Source: Hydrotalea sp.
GTDB lineage: Bacteria > Bacteroidota > Bacteroidia > Chitinophagales > Chitinophagaceae
Assembly (NCBI GenBank): GCA_022402565.1
Contig: JAKRSC010000026.1
Location: 62,001 to 126,000 of the forward strand
DNA: 64,000 nt
Direction: 5' to 3'
Of the stretch, positions 25,929 through 33,612 are shown one piece after another; within the stretch, counting starts at the first letter, position 1; each line of letters begins with the position of its first letter. The position numbers and the translations under genes are program-made. The notes under the pieces are model-generated. The model was given only the letters and a program-made list of their open reading frames with translations. It was not told the origin of the DNA and searched no databases.

Positions 25929-26807
25929 ATGATATCAATGGAAAAAATATTTAATCCAACAAATGGCTACTTAGCCTTATTGATTTCACTAGTTCTCACA
26001 GTAATTGCTGTGGTATGCATTTCGCTTTTTGCTGCCGACAAAGAGCCATGGATGATTGTATCAGCTATCATTAGTTTTTTATCGGCTTGCGTGCTTTGGT
26101 CTGGAATAATTGTAGTAAGTCCCAACCATGCTCGGGTATTGACCTTTTTTGGGAAGTATGTTGGTACAGTCAGAGAAAATGGACTGCTATTTGTAAACCC
26201 TCTGTTTACAAAAGAGAAAATATCGCTTCGCTCTCAAAACCTTGAAAGCCAGCCTTTAAAAGTAAACGATAAAATGGGGAACCCCATTGAAATTGGAGCA
26301 GTTTGTGTGTGGCAAGTGAATGATACTTTCAAAGCAATTTTTGATGTGGATGATTATCTGCATTTCGTGAAAGTTCAAAGCGAAGCGGCTATCAGACACT
26401 TAGCCACTACTTGTCCATATGACCATATGGAAGATGAACATGCTCAAATAACACTTCGCGACGGAGGAGATAAAGTAAATCATTTATTGGAAGAAGAATT
26501 GAATGAAAGGCTCTCAGCAGCTGGTATAAAAGTGTTAGAGGCTCGTATTAGTCACCTCGCCTATGCGCCAGAAATTGCTGGAGCTATGCTTCAAAGACAA
26601 CAAGCTACTGCCATTGTTTCGGCAAGAACTAAAATTGTTGAAGGTGCAGTTGGTATGGTTGAATTAGCCTTAAAAGAATTAGAAGCGAAAGGAATATTAC
26701 TAGAAGATAACGACAAGAAAGCCAGTATGGTTAGCAACCTAATGGTTGTGTTATGTAGTGACCGTTCTGTGCAGCCAGTAGTTAATACGGGAACATTGTA
26801 TTCTTAA
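25929..26807 (+). CDS. SPFH/band 7 domain membrane protein
   Basis: 292 residues. Two N-terminal membrane helices (about residues 13-35 and 40-62) are followed by an SPFH domain (V-V-S-P-N-H-A-R-V-L-T-F-F-G-K-Y-V-G, G-L-L-F-V-N-P) and a helical tail (E-A-R-I-S-H-L-A-Y-A-P-E-I-A-G-A-M-L-Q-R-Q-Q-A-T). Such stomatin/flotillin relatives form membrane oligomers and scaffold microdomains. Downstream genes on the same strand encode small membrane proteins and a ribbon-helix-helix protein. It may also start at the internal ATG at 25938. One of three SPFH proteins in the window. Confidence 0.85.
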   Translation: MISMEKIFNPTNGYLALLISLVLTVIAVVCISLFAADKEPWMIVSAIISFLSACVLWSGIIVVSPNHARVLTFFGKYVGTVRENGLLFVNPLFTKEKISLRSQNLESQPLKVNDKMGNPIEIGAVCVWQVNDTFKAIFDVDDYLHFVKVQSEAAIRHLATTCPYDHMEDEHAQITLRDGGDKVNHLLEEELNERLSAAGIKVLEARISHLAYAPEIAGAMLQRQQATAIVSARTKIVEGAVGMVELALKELEAKGILLEDNDKKASMVSNLMVVLCSDRSVQPVVNTGTLYS

Positions 26808-26816
26808 TATTGATGT

Positions 26817-26915
26817 ATGAAAGCATTCGCATTTCTATTACCAGCTTTGGCACTTTTGGTGATGCTGTTGAACTATGTATTCATGCTAGTTCTGAACTTT
26901 TTTAGAAATCTCTAG
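26817..26915 (+). CDS. possible 32-residue single-helix membrane protein
   Basis: In the 116-base gap after the SPFH gene an ATG opens a 32-residue frame, almost all hydrophobic (M-K-A-F-A-F-L-L-P-A-L-A-L-L-V then N-Y-V-F-M-L-V-L-N-F-F-R-N-L). It starts with a positive charge and ends just before the next gene (nine bases), as expected for a small gene in this transcript. An overlapping 30-residue frame from 26813 looks less protein-like. No homology can be checked here. Confidence 0.42.
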   Translation: MKAFAFLLPALALLVMLLNYVFMLVLNFFRNL

Positions 26916-26923
26916 TTTTCAAA

Positions 26924-27421
26924 ATGAAGATACCGCCAAATAGAATTTTATTTCAAGAAGCACAATACTTCAGAAGTACTTGGGTATGGACTTCGCTAAT
27001 TATATCTAGTATTTTTTCCTTAGTGCTAGTGAGTGTTTTGCTTTTGGCCGATCAGGAAAGTGAGAATAATTATTGGATTACGTTAAGTATTGTAGGTGGA
27101 ATTAATGCAATTAATTTGACTATTTTTTATTTATCGGGCTTTGAGTACATAGTTGCTGAAACTGGGATTTATTACAAATGGAAACCATTTCACTTTAAGT
27201 ATAAGCACATTCCTAAAGAATGGATCATCAAATTTTATTATAGAAAGTGGGATAGAATGCAATGGGGTTACACAAAAAGAAAAGATTGGGGTAGTTGTCA
27301 CACCATTAATGGGAATCATGGAATTCAGCTAGAACTGAATAATAGAAAGTGGATATATATTGGAACGCAGAAAAGACAGCAGCTTGAAAATGCGCTTGAA
27401 AAAATGATTGCTCACTCTTAG
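26924..27421 (+). CDS. membrane protein of unknown function, possible PH-like domain
   Basis: 165 residues with two membrane helices (about residues 18-41 and 49-71) and a C-terminal soluble part. The order of an I-V-A-E-T-G-I-Y-Y-K-W strand, K-Y-K-H-I-P-K-E-W-I and a final strand W-I-Y-I-G-T-Q-K-R-Q-Q-L-E-N-A-L-E helix resembles bacterial PH-like domains following two helices. No enzyme motif. It lies between the SPFH gene and the ribbon-helix-helix gene and probably shares their transcript. Confidence 0.68.
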   Translation: MKIPPNRILFQEAQYFRSTWVWTSLIISSIFSLVLVSVLLLADQESENNYWITLSIVGGINAINLTIFYLSGFEYIVAETGIYYKWKPFHFKYKHIPKEWIIKFYYRKWDRMQWGYTKRKDWGSCHTINGNHGIQLELNNRKWIYIGTQKRQQLENALEKMIAHS

Positions 27422-27427
27422 AATAAC

Positions 27428-27622
27428 ATGGCCGATAAAAAAAACTTCATATTACGTATAGATGAGTCTACTTACAAATTACTTGAAAAGTGGGCGGCAG
27501 ACGAATTTCGGAGTGTAAACGGGCAGCTTGAGTGGCTGATTGACAAAGCTTTACGTGATTCTGGAAGAAAAAAAGACAAGCCACCGAATCAAAACAAACC
27601 AAATTCTCCCAACTCCAAATAA
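27428..27622 (+). CDS. Arc/ribbon-helix-helix family small DNA-binding protein
   Basis: 64 residues. F-I-L-R-I-D-E-S-T-Y-K-L-L-E-K-W-A-A (residues 6-23) followed by R-S-V-N-G-Q-L-E-W-L-I-D-K-A-L gives the beta-strand/helix/helix pattern of Arc-type repressors, with a disordered Lys/Pro/Asn tail. It probably binds DNA as a dimer and might regulate the SPFH group, but no target is known. No toxin gene is adjacent. It starts six bases after the preceding gene. Confidence 0.78.
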   Translation: MADKKNFILRIDESTYKLLEKWAADEFRSVNGQLEWLIDKALRDSGRKKDKPPNQNKPNSPNSK

Positions 27623-27641
27623 CATCTGTGTATATCCAACA

Positions 27642-27672
27642 TTGGGCATATTTAACAGAATGTTTATGTTTG
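27642..27672 (+). promoter_or_regulatory. promoter of the GATase-like gene, abutting the start codon
   Basis: TTG (27642-27644), 20 bases, then TATGTTTG (27665-27672), a perfect TAnnTTTG box. The ATG at 27678 follows after five bases. Upstream in-frame ATGs at 27660 and 27666 lie before or within the -7 box and so are unlikely starts. Confidence 0.65.
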
Positions 27673-27677
27673 TTCCC

Positions 27678-28517
27678 ATGAATTTCAGTGAGAATAAGCC
27701 CATTCGTATTGCCATTCTTGATTTGTATGAAGGTCATGTGAACCAGGGCATGAGGTGTATAAGAGAACTCATCAATACTTGGGGTGAGATGCATCAGTGT
27801 GAAGTTCACTTCACAGAGTTTGATGTAAGGCAACACCTCGAAACCCCCGATTTAAGCTACGATGCTTATATATCTAGTGGAGGACCTGGATCTCCACTTG
27901 AAACAGAAGGAAACGCATGGGAGCAAGCTTATTTCAGTTGGCTTAGAAAAATAGAAGACTGGAATAAACAGCCAGAGAATACCATTAAAAAGCATGTACT
28001 TTTTATCTGCCACAGCTTTCAATTAGTCTGTAGATATTATGGAATTGGTTTGGTTTGTAAAAGAAAGTCAACATCATTTGGGGTGTTTCCAATTCATATG
28101 ATGCCTGATGGAAAAAATGAGGAGCTATTCGATGGACTTAAAGACCCATTTTATGCGGTAGATAGCCGAGATTTTCAAGTAATTCAGCCCAACTACAATA
28201 GGCTGCAAGAAATGGGCGGAAAAATTTTAGCTATAGAGAAAATGCGCCCGCACGTACCATATGAACGTGCAATTATGTCGGTTCGATTCAATGATTATTT
28301 CATAGGCACACAGTTTCATCCAGAGGCTGATGCTGCAGGTATGAGTATGTATTTGCAAAGAGAGGACAAAAAGCAAAGTGTTATTGAAAATCACGGGGAG
28401 GCTAAGTGGCAAAGTATGGTTGAACAGTTGCAGGATCCTGAAAAAATTATGTGGACAAACACTCATATTATCCCAAACTTTTTGAACCAAGCTGTTGGCG
28501 AGTTAGTGACTTACTAA
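27678..28517 (+). CDS. GATase1-like (type 1 glutamine amidotransferase) protein
   Basis: 279 residues, cytoplasmic. It has a class I glutamine amidotransferase fold: S-S-G-G-P-G-S-P near residues 66-73, nucleophile Cys111 in F-I-C-H-S-F-Q, and the G-T-Q-F-H-P-E dyad with H214 and E216. The usual nucleophile elbow G-x-C-x-G-x-Q becomes F-I-C-H-S-F-Q, so the glycines are replaced although the triad residues remain. It could release ammonia from glutamine or have another peptidase-like activity. The ATP-grasp-like gene follows 55 bases later, suggesting joint action. Confidence 0.8.
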   Translation: MNFSENKPIRIAILDLYEGHVNQGMRCIRELINTWGEMHQCEVHFTEFDVRQHLETPDLSYDAYISSGGPGSPLETEGNAWEQAYFSWLRKIEDWNKQPENTIKKHVLFICHSFQLVCRYYGIGLVCKRKSTSFGVFPIHMMPDGKNEELFDGLKDPFYAVDSRDFQVIQPNYNRLQEMGGKILAIEKMRPHVPYERAIMSVRFNDYFIGTQFHPEADAAGMSMYLQREDKKQSVIENHGEAKWQSMVEQLQDPEKIMWTNTHIIPNFLNQAVGELVTY

Positions 28518-28572
28518 ATTAAAAGAATTATTAATCCTTAGTTTTTGTATTTTCATAGCACAAATATTTGCT

Positions 28573-29769
28573 ATGGAACCGTTGATTAGAAAAGAATTCA
28601 ATAATTTTTTTTCCGAAGAGAAATACAAATCATTTTTAGAAGAACTACATCATTTTATCCCTAATGCAATTGATTTCCGAGTAGCAGAAACCCCCATTTT
28701 TGTTGATAAGGGTTTTAGAGAAAAAATTATAGATACTTGCGAACACATCATTGATTTTATAATTGATCCTACATTCAATGAGCAAACGAGTAAAGCCATC
28801 CCTAAAAATTGGCAAGTTCCCAACGAAACACAATATGCAGATTGTATTGCATTTGATTTCGGTATTTGTGAAGATGAGCAGGGAAATTTAAATCCACAGT
28901 TGATAGAAATGCAAGGCTTCCCTTCATTGTTTGCATACCAAATTTGGCATGATGAAGTAACTCGAAAGCATTGGCCCATCCCTAGCAATTTTAGCTCGTA
29001 CTTAAATGGCTTTGACAAGAACTCATATATTGAACTACTGAAAGAGGTAATATTAGGTGGGTATCAAAAAGAGGAAGTTATCTTATTAGAAATTCTTCCG
29101 CATCAACAAAAAACAAGAATTGACTTTTACTGTACAGAAAAATATTTAGGCATACAACCTGTTTGTATTACTGAACTTGAAGTAGAAGGGAATGAGCTTT
29201 TCTATACAAAGGATGAAAAGAAAATTAAAATCAAACGCATTTATAATCGGGTAATCTTTGATGAATTACAGCAACAACCGAACGATATACAAGAAAAAGG
29301 ACAAATATTTTTTCAGGAATTAGATGTAGAATGGTGTCCACATCCTAACTGGTTTTACAGAATTAGCAAGTATACAATACCATTTATTAAACATCCTTAT
29401 ATTCCTGACACCTATTTTTTAAGTGAGATTAAACAAGTACCCAACAATTTACAAGATTATGTACTAAAGCCTTTGTTTTCTTTTGCTGGTCAAGGGGTGA
29501 TTATAGATGTAACAGAAAATGATATCAATACAATAAATGATCCTGAGAATTGGATCTTACAAAAAAAAGTGAAATACGCAGCATGTATACCTACTCCAGA
29601 TGTTCCAGCTAAAGCAGAAATAAGAATATTTTATTTCTGGAAAAAAGGAGCACCTCGTCCAATAGCAGCTCAAAATCTAGCACGACTAAGTAAAGGAAAG
29701 ATGATTGGGGTTCGTTACAATTTTGATAAGACATGGGTTGGCGGAACCAATGCTTACTTTGAAAAATAG
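28573..29769 (+). CDS. conserved Bacteroidota protein with ATP-grasp-like C-terminal region
   Basis: 398 residues, no signal or membrane segment. I recall close relatives widely in Bacteroidota, usually unannotated. The C-terminal third carries an ATP-grasp-like pattern: D-Y-V-L-K-P-L-F-S-F-A-G-Q-G-V around residues 294-308, then N-W-I-L-Q-K-K-V and A-E-I-R-I-F-Y-F-W. This suggests an ATP-dependent carboxylate-amine ligase, but it is inferred by eye. The N-terminal R-V-A-E-T-P-I-F-V and I-E-M-Q-G-F-P-S-L-F are also distinctive. It follows the GATase1-like gene, which might supply ammonia or process a substrate. Confidence 0.72.
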   Translation: MEPLIRKEFNNFFSEEKYKSFLEELHHFIPNAIDFRVAETPIFVDKGFREKIIDTCEHIIDFIIDPTFNEQTSKAIPKNWQVPNETQYADCIAFDFGICEDEQGNLNPQLIEMQGFPSLFAYQIWHDEVTRKHWPIPSNFSSYLNGFDKNSYIELLKEVILGGYQKEEVILLEILPHQQKTRIDFYCTEKYLGIQPVCITELEVEGNELFYTKDEKKIKIKRIYNRVIFDELQQQPNDIQEKGQIFFQELDVEWCPHPNWFYRISKYTIPFIKHPYIPDTYFLSEIKQVPNNLQDYVLKPLFSFAGQGVIIDVTENDINTINDPENWILQKKVKYAACIPTPDVPAKAEIRIFYFWKKGAPRPIAAQNLARLSKGKMIGVRYNFDKTWVGGTNAYFEK

Positions 29770-29775
29770 AGGTAA

Positions 29776-30660
29776 TTATTTCAAAGCGTTAAAGATACTG
29801 TACTCAAAACTCAATTGCCAGCCTTCTGTGTTCCATCTTGCAACTGAACCATTCAATTGCTTTCTATATCCTAAATTTAATTTAGCAGTGCTTTTGAATA
29901 TTAGCTGAATGGCAGGTGCAATATCTATAAAGCCTCCGTTTCTATCTAATCCCTCCCCTCCAAGAAACTCAACATATAGGTTGAGGTTGGTTTGATCGTA
30001 TGACTTATACTTAACAGGCAATAACAAATAACCAGCACTCAGGCTATATGAGAAAGCTTGTCTAGTAAAGAAATCATTGAAATTTTGATTCTTACCAATA
30101 TTATCCATCCTTTGAATAATAGCACCTGTTCCTGAAATAGCTAGTTTATGAAAAAGTTGAGTAGCAACAATACCAGCAGTCCAACCAGAGTGATTACCAT
30201 TTAAAGTGAGATCATCATTGCGATGTATTTTCTGTCCAATATGAATAGAGCCGTCTGAACGAACATGTCTCTCTTCTGTAAACATAGCAACACTGTTATT
30301 CACTAATGAAACCTTACCAAAAGCTGCCATTCTAAAATGTGCATGCACTTGGTCAACACTTAAAAAACGATACTTAGCATACAATCCTCCACCTTCCATT
30401 TTCCATGAAGGTTGAAGCATATTAGAAGCATATAAAGAGCCTGTAACCATCCATTTTTTATTAATACCCAACATAACTTCAGGCATTATTCTGGTTGCTT
30501 GCCTACTTTCAAAACTCATGGGCATATGCATAGTAGTTAAACGCAACCCTATACTTTTAGCAGGCACATTACTTGCGGGCTCTGAAAAGACATAAAGTTC
30601 TTGTGCGCAAGTAACCACTGTAAATAGAACAAATAAGATTGCTGTAATTAATCTAATCAT
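29776..30660 (-). CDS. outer-membrane beta-barrel protein of the metal cluster
   Basis: 294 residues with a signal peptide (MIRLITAILFVLFTVVTCAQ) and alternating hydrophobic strands ending in an aromatic-rich strand (W-Q-L-S-F-E-Y-S-I-F), as in outer-membrane barrels. Early H-M-P-M-S-F and M-P-E-V-M-L-G-I-N-K-K-W-M are typical of the putative transporters next to HMA/TlpA genes in Bacteroidota. It overlaps the TlpA gene by eight bases and is the last gene of the leftward cluster. It may pass metal or a metallophore, but this is context only. Confidence 0.68.
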   Translation of the reverse strand: MIRLITAILFVLFTVVTCAQELYVFSEPASNVPAKSIGLRLTTMHMPMSFESRQATRIMPEVMLGINKKWMVTGSLYASNMLQPSWKMEGGGLYAKYRFLSVDQVHAHFRMAAFGKVSLVNNSVAMFTEERHVRSDGSIHIGQKIHRNDDLTLNGNHSGWTAGIVATQLFHKLAISGTGAIIQRMDNIGKNQNFNDFFTRQAFSYSLSAGYLLLPVKYKSYDQTNLNLYVEFLGGEGLDRNGGFIDIAPAIQLIFKSTAKLNLGYRKQLNGSVARWNTEGWQLSFEYSIFNALK

Positions 30661-31147
30661 TCCCTTTATTCTTTTTCTTTTTCAATAATTTCTCAATTTG
30701 TTCTACAGAAGGATCTACAGCAATAACTTTCCCTTTTTCATCAAGTAAGTAACTTGTAGGCAATTGTTCAATACCCCAGCGAATGGCAATAGGCGAATCC
30801 CATCCCCCTGGATCATTCACTTGTTTCCAAGTAATAGCATCCTTTTTTATTGCATTCAGCCAATCATTTTTAATATCGTCTACAGAAACACCTAAGATTT
30901 CAAATCCCTTCGACTTATACTTTTCATATATAGGTTTGATGGCTCTATTTGTTTTTCGACAAGGGCCACACCAAGAAGCCCAAAAATCTATTAATACCCA
31001 TTTACCCGAAAGCTGGTCTAAAGAAATCATTCCACCTTCATTACTAGGGAGATTAATTGGTAAAGCCTGATCGCCCACTTTTAATTGAGCAAAGAGTAAT
31101 GCTTGAGTAAATATGAAAATTATAAAAAGCTGAATCTTTTTAATCAT
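30653..31147 (-). CDS. TlpA-family thioredoxin-like disulfide reductase
   Basis: 164 residues with a signal peptide (to about residue 21), so periplasmic. F-W-A-S-W-C-G-P-C-R-K (C60-x-x-C63) is the active site, L-P-T-S-Y-L-L-D the cis-Pro loop, and V-G-D-Q-A-L-P-I-N-L the AhpC/TlpA start. It likely keeps cysteines reduced, and here the natural partners are the Cys-rich HMA proteins encoded just upstream. The gene starts two bases after the preceding gene and overlaps the outer-membrane gene by eight bases. Confidence 0.9.
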   Translation of the reverse strand: MIKKIQLFIIFIFTQALLFAQLKVGDQALPINLPSNEGGMISLDQLSGKWVLIDFWASWCGPCRKTNRAIKPIYEKYKSKGFEILGVSVDDIKNDWLNAIKKDAITWKQVNDPGGWDSPIAIRWGIEQLPTSYLLDEKGKVIAVDPSVEQIEKLLKKKKNKGND

Positions 31148-31149
31148 AA

Positions 31150-31701
31150 CTATAATGTTACATGATAAACCCTCTTTGAAGTTTTAGGAGTTGAAGCTGT
31201 TGATGTACAACAAGACTCCATGACACCCGTTTGAAAACAAGCCATTTTTGTATATTGACTCATCTTTTTATGCTCCTTAGCAGGTAAAAAACTTTTATCA
31301 ATAATGCGAAGCTTGGTTACTCCTTGTAATTGTTGCTTTTTTACATTCATGAAATGAAGTACAAGACCACCCATTTCAATATGTGCATCGGGCTGAATTG
31401 CAGTTTCACTTATGATTGCTTGAACATCTAATCTTGCAACTGAAAACCCGGCATCTTCAACAGCCTTCTTTATTTGATCAAAATCTACAACTTGGTTTTC
31501 TTGAAACTCAATTTCAAAACCTGATGTTTGTATATCTGCCTTAACTGACTGAACAAATGGAATTTTCTCTATTGATTTTAGAATTGACTTAGAGCATAAA
31601 GAACAAGTTAAACCGCTTGCTTGAAGAGTAGCCGATCTAAATTGGGCATTAGAATAAAAGACTACTAAAAGCAGAGAAAAAACTAAAAGTATTTTTTTCA
31701 T
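31150..31701 (-). CDS. secreted heavy-metal-associated (HMA) domain protein
   Basis: 183 residues with a signal peptide (MKKILLVFSLLLVVFYSNAQ). An HMA ferredoxin-like domain follows, with G-L-T-C-S-L-C-S-K-S (C33-x-x-C36) and the V-D-F-D-Q-I-K-K-A-V-E-D-A-G-F-S-V end. A second half ends in E-S-C-C-T-S, a possible extra metal site. It should bind Cu(I) or a similar soft metal outside the cytoplasm. I chose the ATG at 31701; a TTG at 31746 would add 15 residues that derive from the terminator hairpin. Confidence 0.82.
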   Translation of the reverse strand: MKKILLVFSLLLVVFYSNAQFRSATLQASGLTCSLCSKSILKSIEKIPFVQSVKADIQTSGFEIEFQENQVVDFDQIKKAVEDAGFSVARLDVQAIISETAIQPDAHIEMGGLVLHFMNVKKQQLQGVTKLRIIDKSFLPAKEHKKMSQYTKMACFQTGVMESCCTSTASTPKTSKRVYHVTL

Positions 31702-31709
31702 AGAAAACA

Positions 31710-31744
31710 AAAATTTTGAGAAAGCGGCCGACTTTGTCGGCCGC
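31710..31744 (-). terminator. hairpin between the two HMA genes
   Basis: GCGGCCGAC (31724-31732) and GTCGGCCGC (31736-31744) form a perfect 9-bp GC-rich stem with a 3-base loop. On the minus strand a TTTCTCAAAATTTTTG tract follows. It should end or attenuate transcription from the Cys-rich HMA gene before the second HMA gene. Confidence 0.72.
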
Positions 31745-31759
31745 AATAACTATTAGAAA

Positions 31760-32311
31760 TTAAGACTTGCAGCAAGCTTCGTTAGGCTTACTACAAACCA
31801 TTTTACCTTGTCCATCTTTCTTGCAACAACCATCTTGACTGTTTTTGCAATTCATAGCTTGTGCATCTTTCTTGCAACAGCCTTCTTTACCGCATTTTTC
31901 TTTCGTACAATCTTTGCAAGTACCTTCTTTACCTTCTTTTGCACACTTACCATCTTTGCAACAATCAGCTACAGCTTGTGAAGCATTTTTACGATCATAC
32001 TTGCAACACTCATGTAGTTTTTCATATACACCATCTTCAGCAGTAAAATCCTGTGTGTCATGACCTACACCTGCAACTGCTTGCTGAATTTTTGCGGAAG
32101 ATGTTTTTGAAGAAGCATAGGTAACTTGAAGCATTTTACTTTCTTCATTCCAAGTAGCTTTTGTAGCACCACCTTCTTTTGCAGCTTTTTCAATTCTAGT
32201 CTTACACATGCCGCAATTACCGTATACTTTAATGTTTTCTGTCTTAGATTGAGCAATCGCGAAGTTTGCAACGAATGCTATTACAATAGATAATATAAAC
32301 TTGAGTTTCAT
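31760..32311 (-). CDS. secreted HMA-domain protein with Cys-rich tail
   Basis: 183 residues: signal peptide (to about residue 21), HMA domain with G-N-C-G-M-C-K-T-R (C33, C36), then from about residue 100 a tail with 16 cysteines, many as C-C pairs set in Lys/Gly/Asp-rich sequence (for example A-D-C-C-K-D-G-K-C-A and E-G-C-C-K-K-D). This looks like a metallothionein-like metal sponge fused to a metallochaperone domain. Copper is the likely ligand by family, but silver or zinc are possible. The tail's lack of secondary structure and its repeated codons suggest expansion by duplication. Confidence 0.85.
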   Translation of the reverse strand: MKLKFILSIVIAFVANFAIAQSKTENIKVYGNCGMCKTRIEKAAKEGGATKATWNEESKMLQVTYASSKTSSAKIQQAVAGVGHDTQDFTAEDGVYEKLHECCKYDRKNASQAVADCCKDGKCAKEGKEGTCKDCTKEKCGKEGCCKKDAQAMNCKNSQDGCCKKDGQGKMVCSKPNEACCKS

Positions 32312-32353
32312 AATTTAATTTTTTGGGTTTTGATAAATAGAATAGTTATTGGT

Positions 32354-32368
32354 AAGCTACAATAGCTT
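32354..32368. repeat. short dyad upstream of the Cys-rich HMA gene
   Basis: AAGCTA-CAA-TAGCTT, a 6-bp inverted repeat around 3 bases, 42 bases before the HMA gene start. It could be a metal-regulator operator. No T-tract follows. Confidence 0.3.
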
Positions 32369-32391
32369 CCAAAAAAAGAGGAACCAAAAAA

Positions 32392-32781
32392 TCAAATTAT
32401 AAAAATGCTATTATGACAAAGGAGATCAGGACCAGAGTATGTCGGTTTTTCGAGTTGGTATAAATTAAAATCAACGTTAGAAACAACAGTTTCTACTAGT
32501 ATATGATATAAAACAGGTGGAAGATCTTTTACAGGTACTGGGACAGAGGATGCAACAGTAGAAGAACCATGGTCGTCTTGGATTTTTATAACCTCATATT
32601 TTGTATCACAACAAGCCATCTTTTTCTTAGACGAACTTTTCTTGCAAGCACATAAATCCTTAGCGGCTATATCCAACTGAACTTTGCTCAACTTTCCCAT
32701 GCAATAGTGAATATTTACAACCATGCCACTGGAAACAGTGAAGTAAAGAATAGCTAATATGGATACAAACCATTTTTTCAT
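32392..32781 (-). CDS. HYC_CC_PP family protein of the metal cluster
   Basis: About 129 residues with an N-terminal signal or membrane segment (MKKWFVSILAILYFTVSSG). The family marks are visible: N-I-H-Y-C-M-G, then K-K-M-A-C-C-D-T-K-Y-E-V-I-K-I-Q-D-D-H, and P-P near residue 88. Members are small secreted Bacteroidota proteins often found beside HMA and copper genes; function unknown, and the His/Cys suggest metal binding. The GTG at 32787 and ATG at 32784 overlap or touch the -7 box, so I chose the ATG at 32781. Confidence 0.75.
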   Translation of the reverse strand: MKKWFVSILAILYFTVSSGMVVNIHYCMGKLSKVQLDIAAKDLCACKKSSSKKKMACCDTKYEVIKIQDDHGSSTVASSVPVPVKDLPPVLYHILVETVVSNVDFNLYQLEKPTYSGPDLLCHNSIFII

Positions 32782-32786
32782 CATCA

Positions 32787-32794
32787 CAAAAGTA
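32787..32794 (-). promoter_or_regulatory. -7 box of the HYC_CC_PP gene, abutting the start codon
   Basis: On the minus strand TACTTTTG, a perfect TAnnTTTG box, ends five bases before the ATG at 32781. Confidence 0.55.
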
Positions 32795-32837
32795 ATGTTT
32801 ATTTAAATCAGAGAAAGGGCATTGGTAGACTTAATTG

Positions 32838-33608
32838 TTAAAATTCATGCGTCTCATTAATCAGTAATGACTTTCCTTTTTCTTGCTTACGCAAATCGGG
32901 TCGCCAATACATAAACAATCTAAATGTATGATTTTCATTGTATTTGTAACCTTGAATCAACTGCTGATATACATGCATATAGCCAATATCTGCATCCAAT
33001 GCCAGGGTTATTTTTTGTCTTAAACCAACAAAAAATCTATTTTGATCAAAATGATTATAAATAATATCTCTTCCTGTTTGCAACAACAATTCGTTTGCAA
33101 TTGATAATTTGGGGATATATTCCCGCTGACTAAAAGACCAATTTAACATGCTTAAATACCTCAAACGAGCTGTAAATCTTCTATCTCTTATAGGTATTCC
33201 ATTTACAATTTTTTCTTGCCAACGTTCTTCCAGTCTAATTCTATGAACCCATTGAACAGATCCATTTTGCTTTACCCATTGCGCTTGTTGGTACAACCTA
33301 TTTTCATTAGCAAACAACTCTGTAGCATTATTTCTACTCGCCAGCCATAAATGTCCTGTACCTCCTGCTAAAGAAAATCCTTTATGCATTTGTTTTGAAA
33401 TCCCCCATCGAATAAAGTAGAAATTATTGCCTGCTAAAAAATCATTTCTACGAATGTGCGCATCGCCTATCAAACTCCATTTATCTGAAACTTTTGCAAG
33501 TGTATTAATGCTCCACCAACTGTGATATTGTGTTTCAACTTGCTTTTCTTGGGCAGTCGAAGAAATAATAGATAATAATCCAACCAATACAATTGCAGCT
33601 CTTAGCAT
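32838..33608 (-). CDS. DUF2490 domain outer-membrane protein
   Basis: 256 residues with a signal peptide (MLRAAIVLVGLLSIISSTAQ). The body has the DUF2490 pattern: W-W-S-I-N-T-L-A-K-V-S-D-K-W-S-L-I-G-D, R-I-R-L-E-E-R-W, N-E-L-L-L-Q-T-G, F-D-Q-N-R-F-F-V-G-L-R and a terminal Y-N-E-N-H-T-F-R-L-F-M-Y-W strand. Family members are predicted outer-membrane beta-barrels of unknown function. It is the first of the leftward genes next to the metal cluster; whether it belongs functionally is not certain. Confidence 0.82.
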   Translation of the reverse strand: MLRAAIVLVGLLSIISSTAQEKQVETQYHSWWSINTLAKVSDKWSLIGDAHIRRNDFLAGNNFYFIRWGISKQMHKGFSLAGGTGHLWLASRNNATELFANENRLYQQAQWVKQNGSVQWVHRIRLEERWQEKIVNGIPIRDRRFTARLRYLSMLNWSFSQREYIPKLSIANELLLQTGRDIIYNHFDQNRFFVGLRQKITLALDADIGYMHVYQQLIQGYKYNENHTFRLFMYWRPDLRKQEKGKSLLINETHEF

Positions 33609-33612
33609 TTAA

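Noticed and set aside
26813-26905. A 30-codon frame overlapping the small membrane frame after the SPFH gene.
   Set aside because: Its composition is mixed and unlike a folded or membrane peptide. The frame starting at 26817 fits a membrane protein better.
27428-27622. Ribbon-helix-helix protein as the antitoxin of a toxin-antitoxin pair.
   Set aside because: Neither neighbour looks like a toxin. The upstream gene is a membrane protein and the downstream gene a GATase1-like enzyme with its own promoter.
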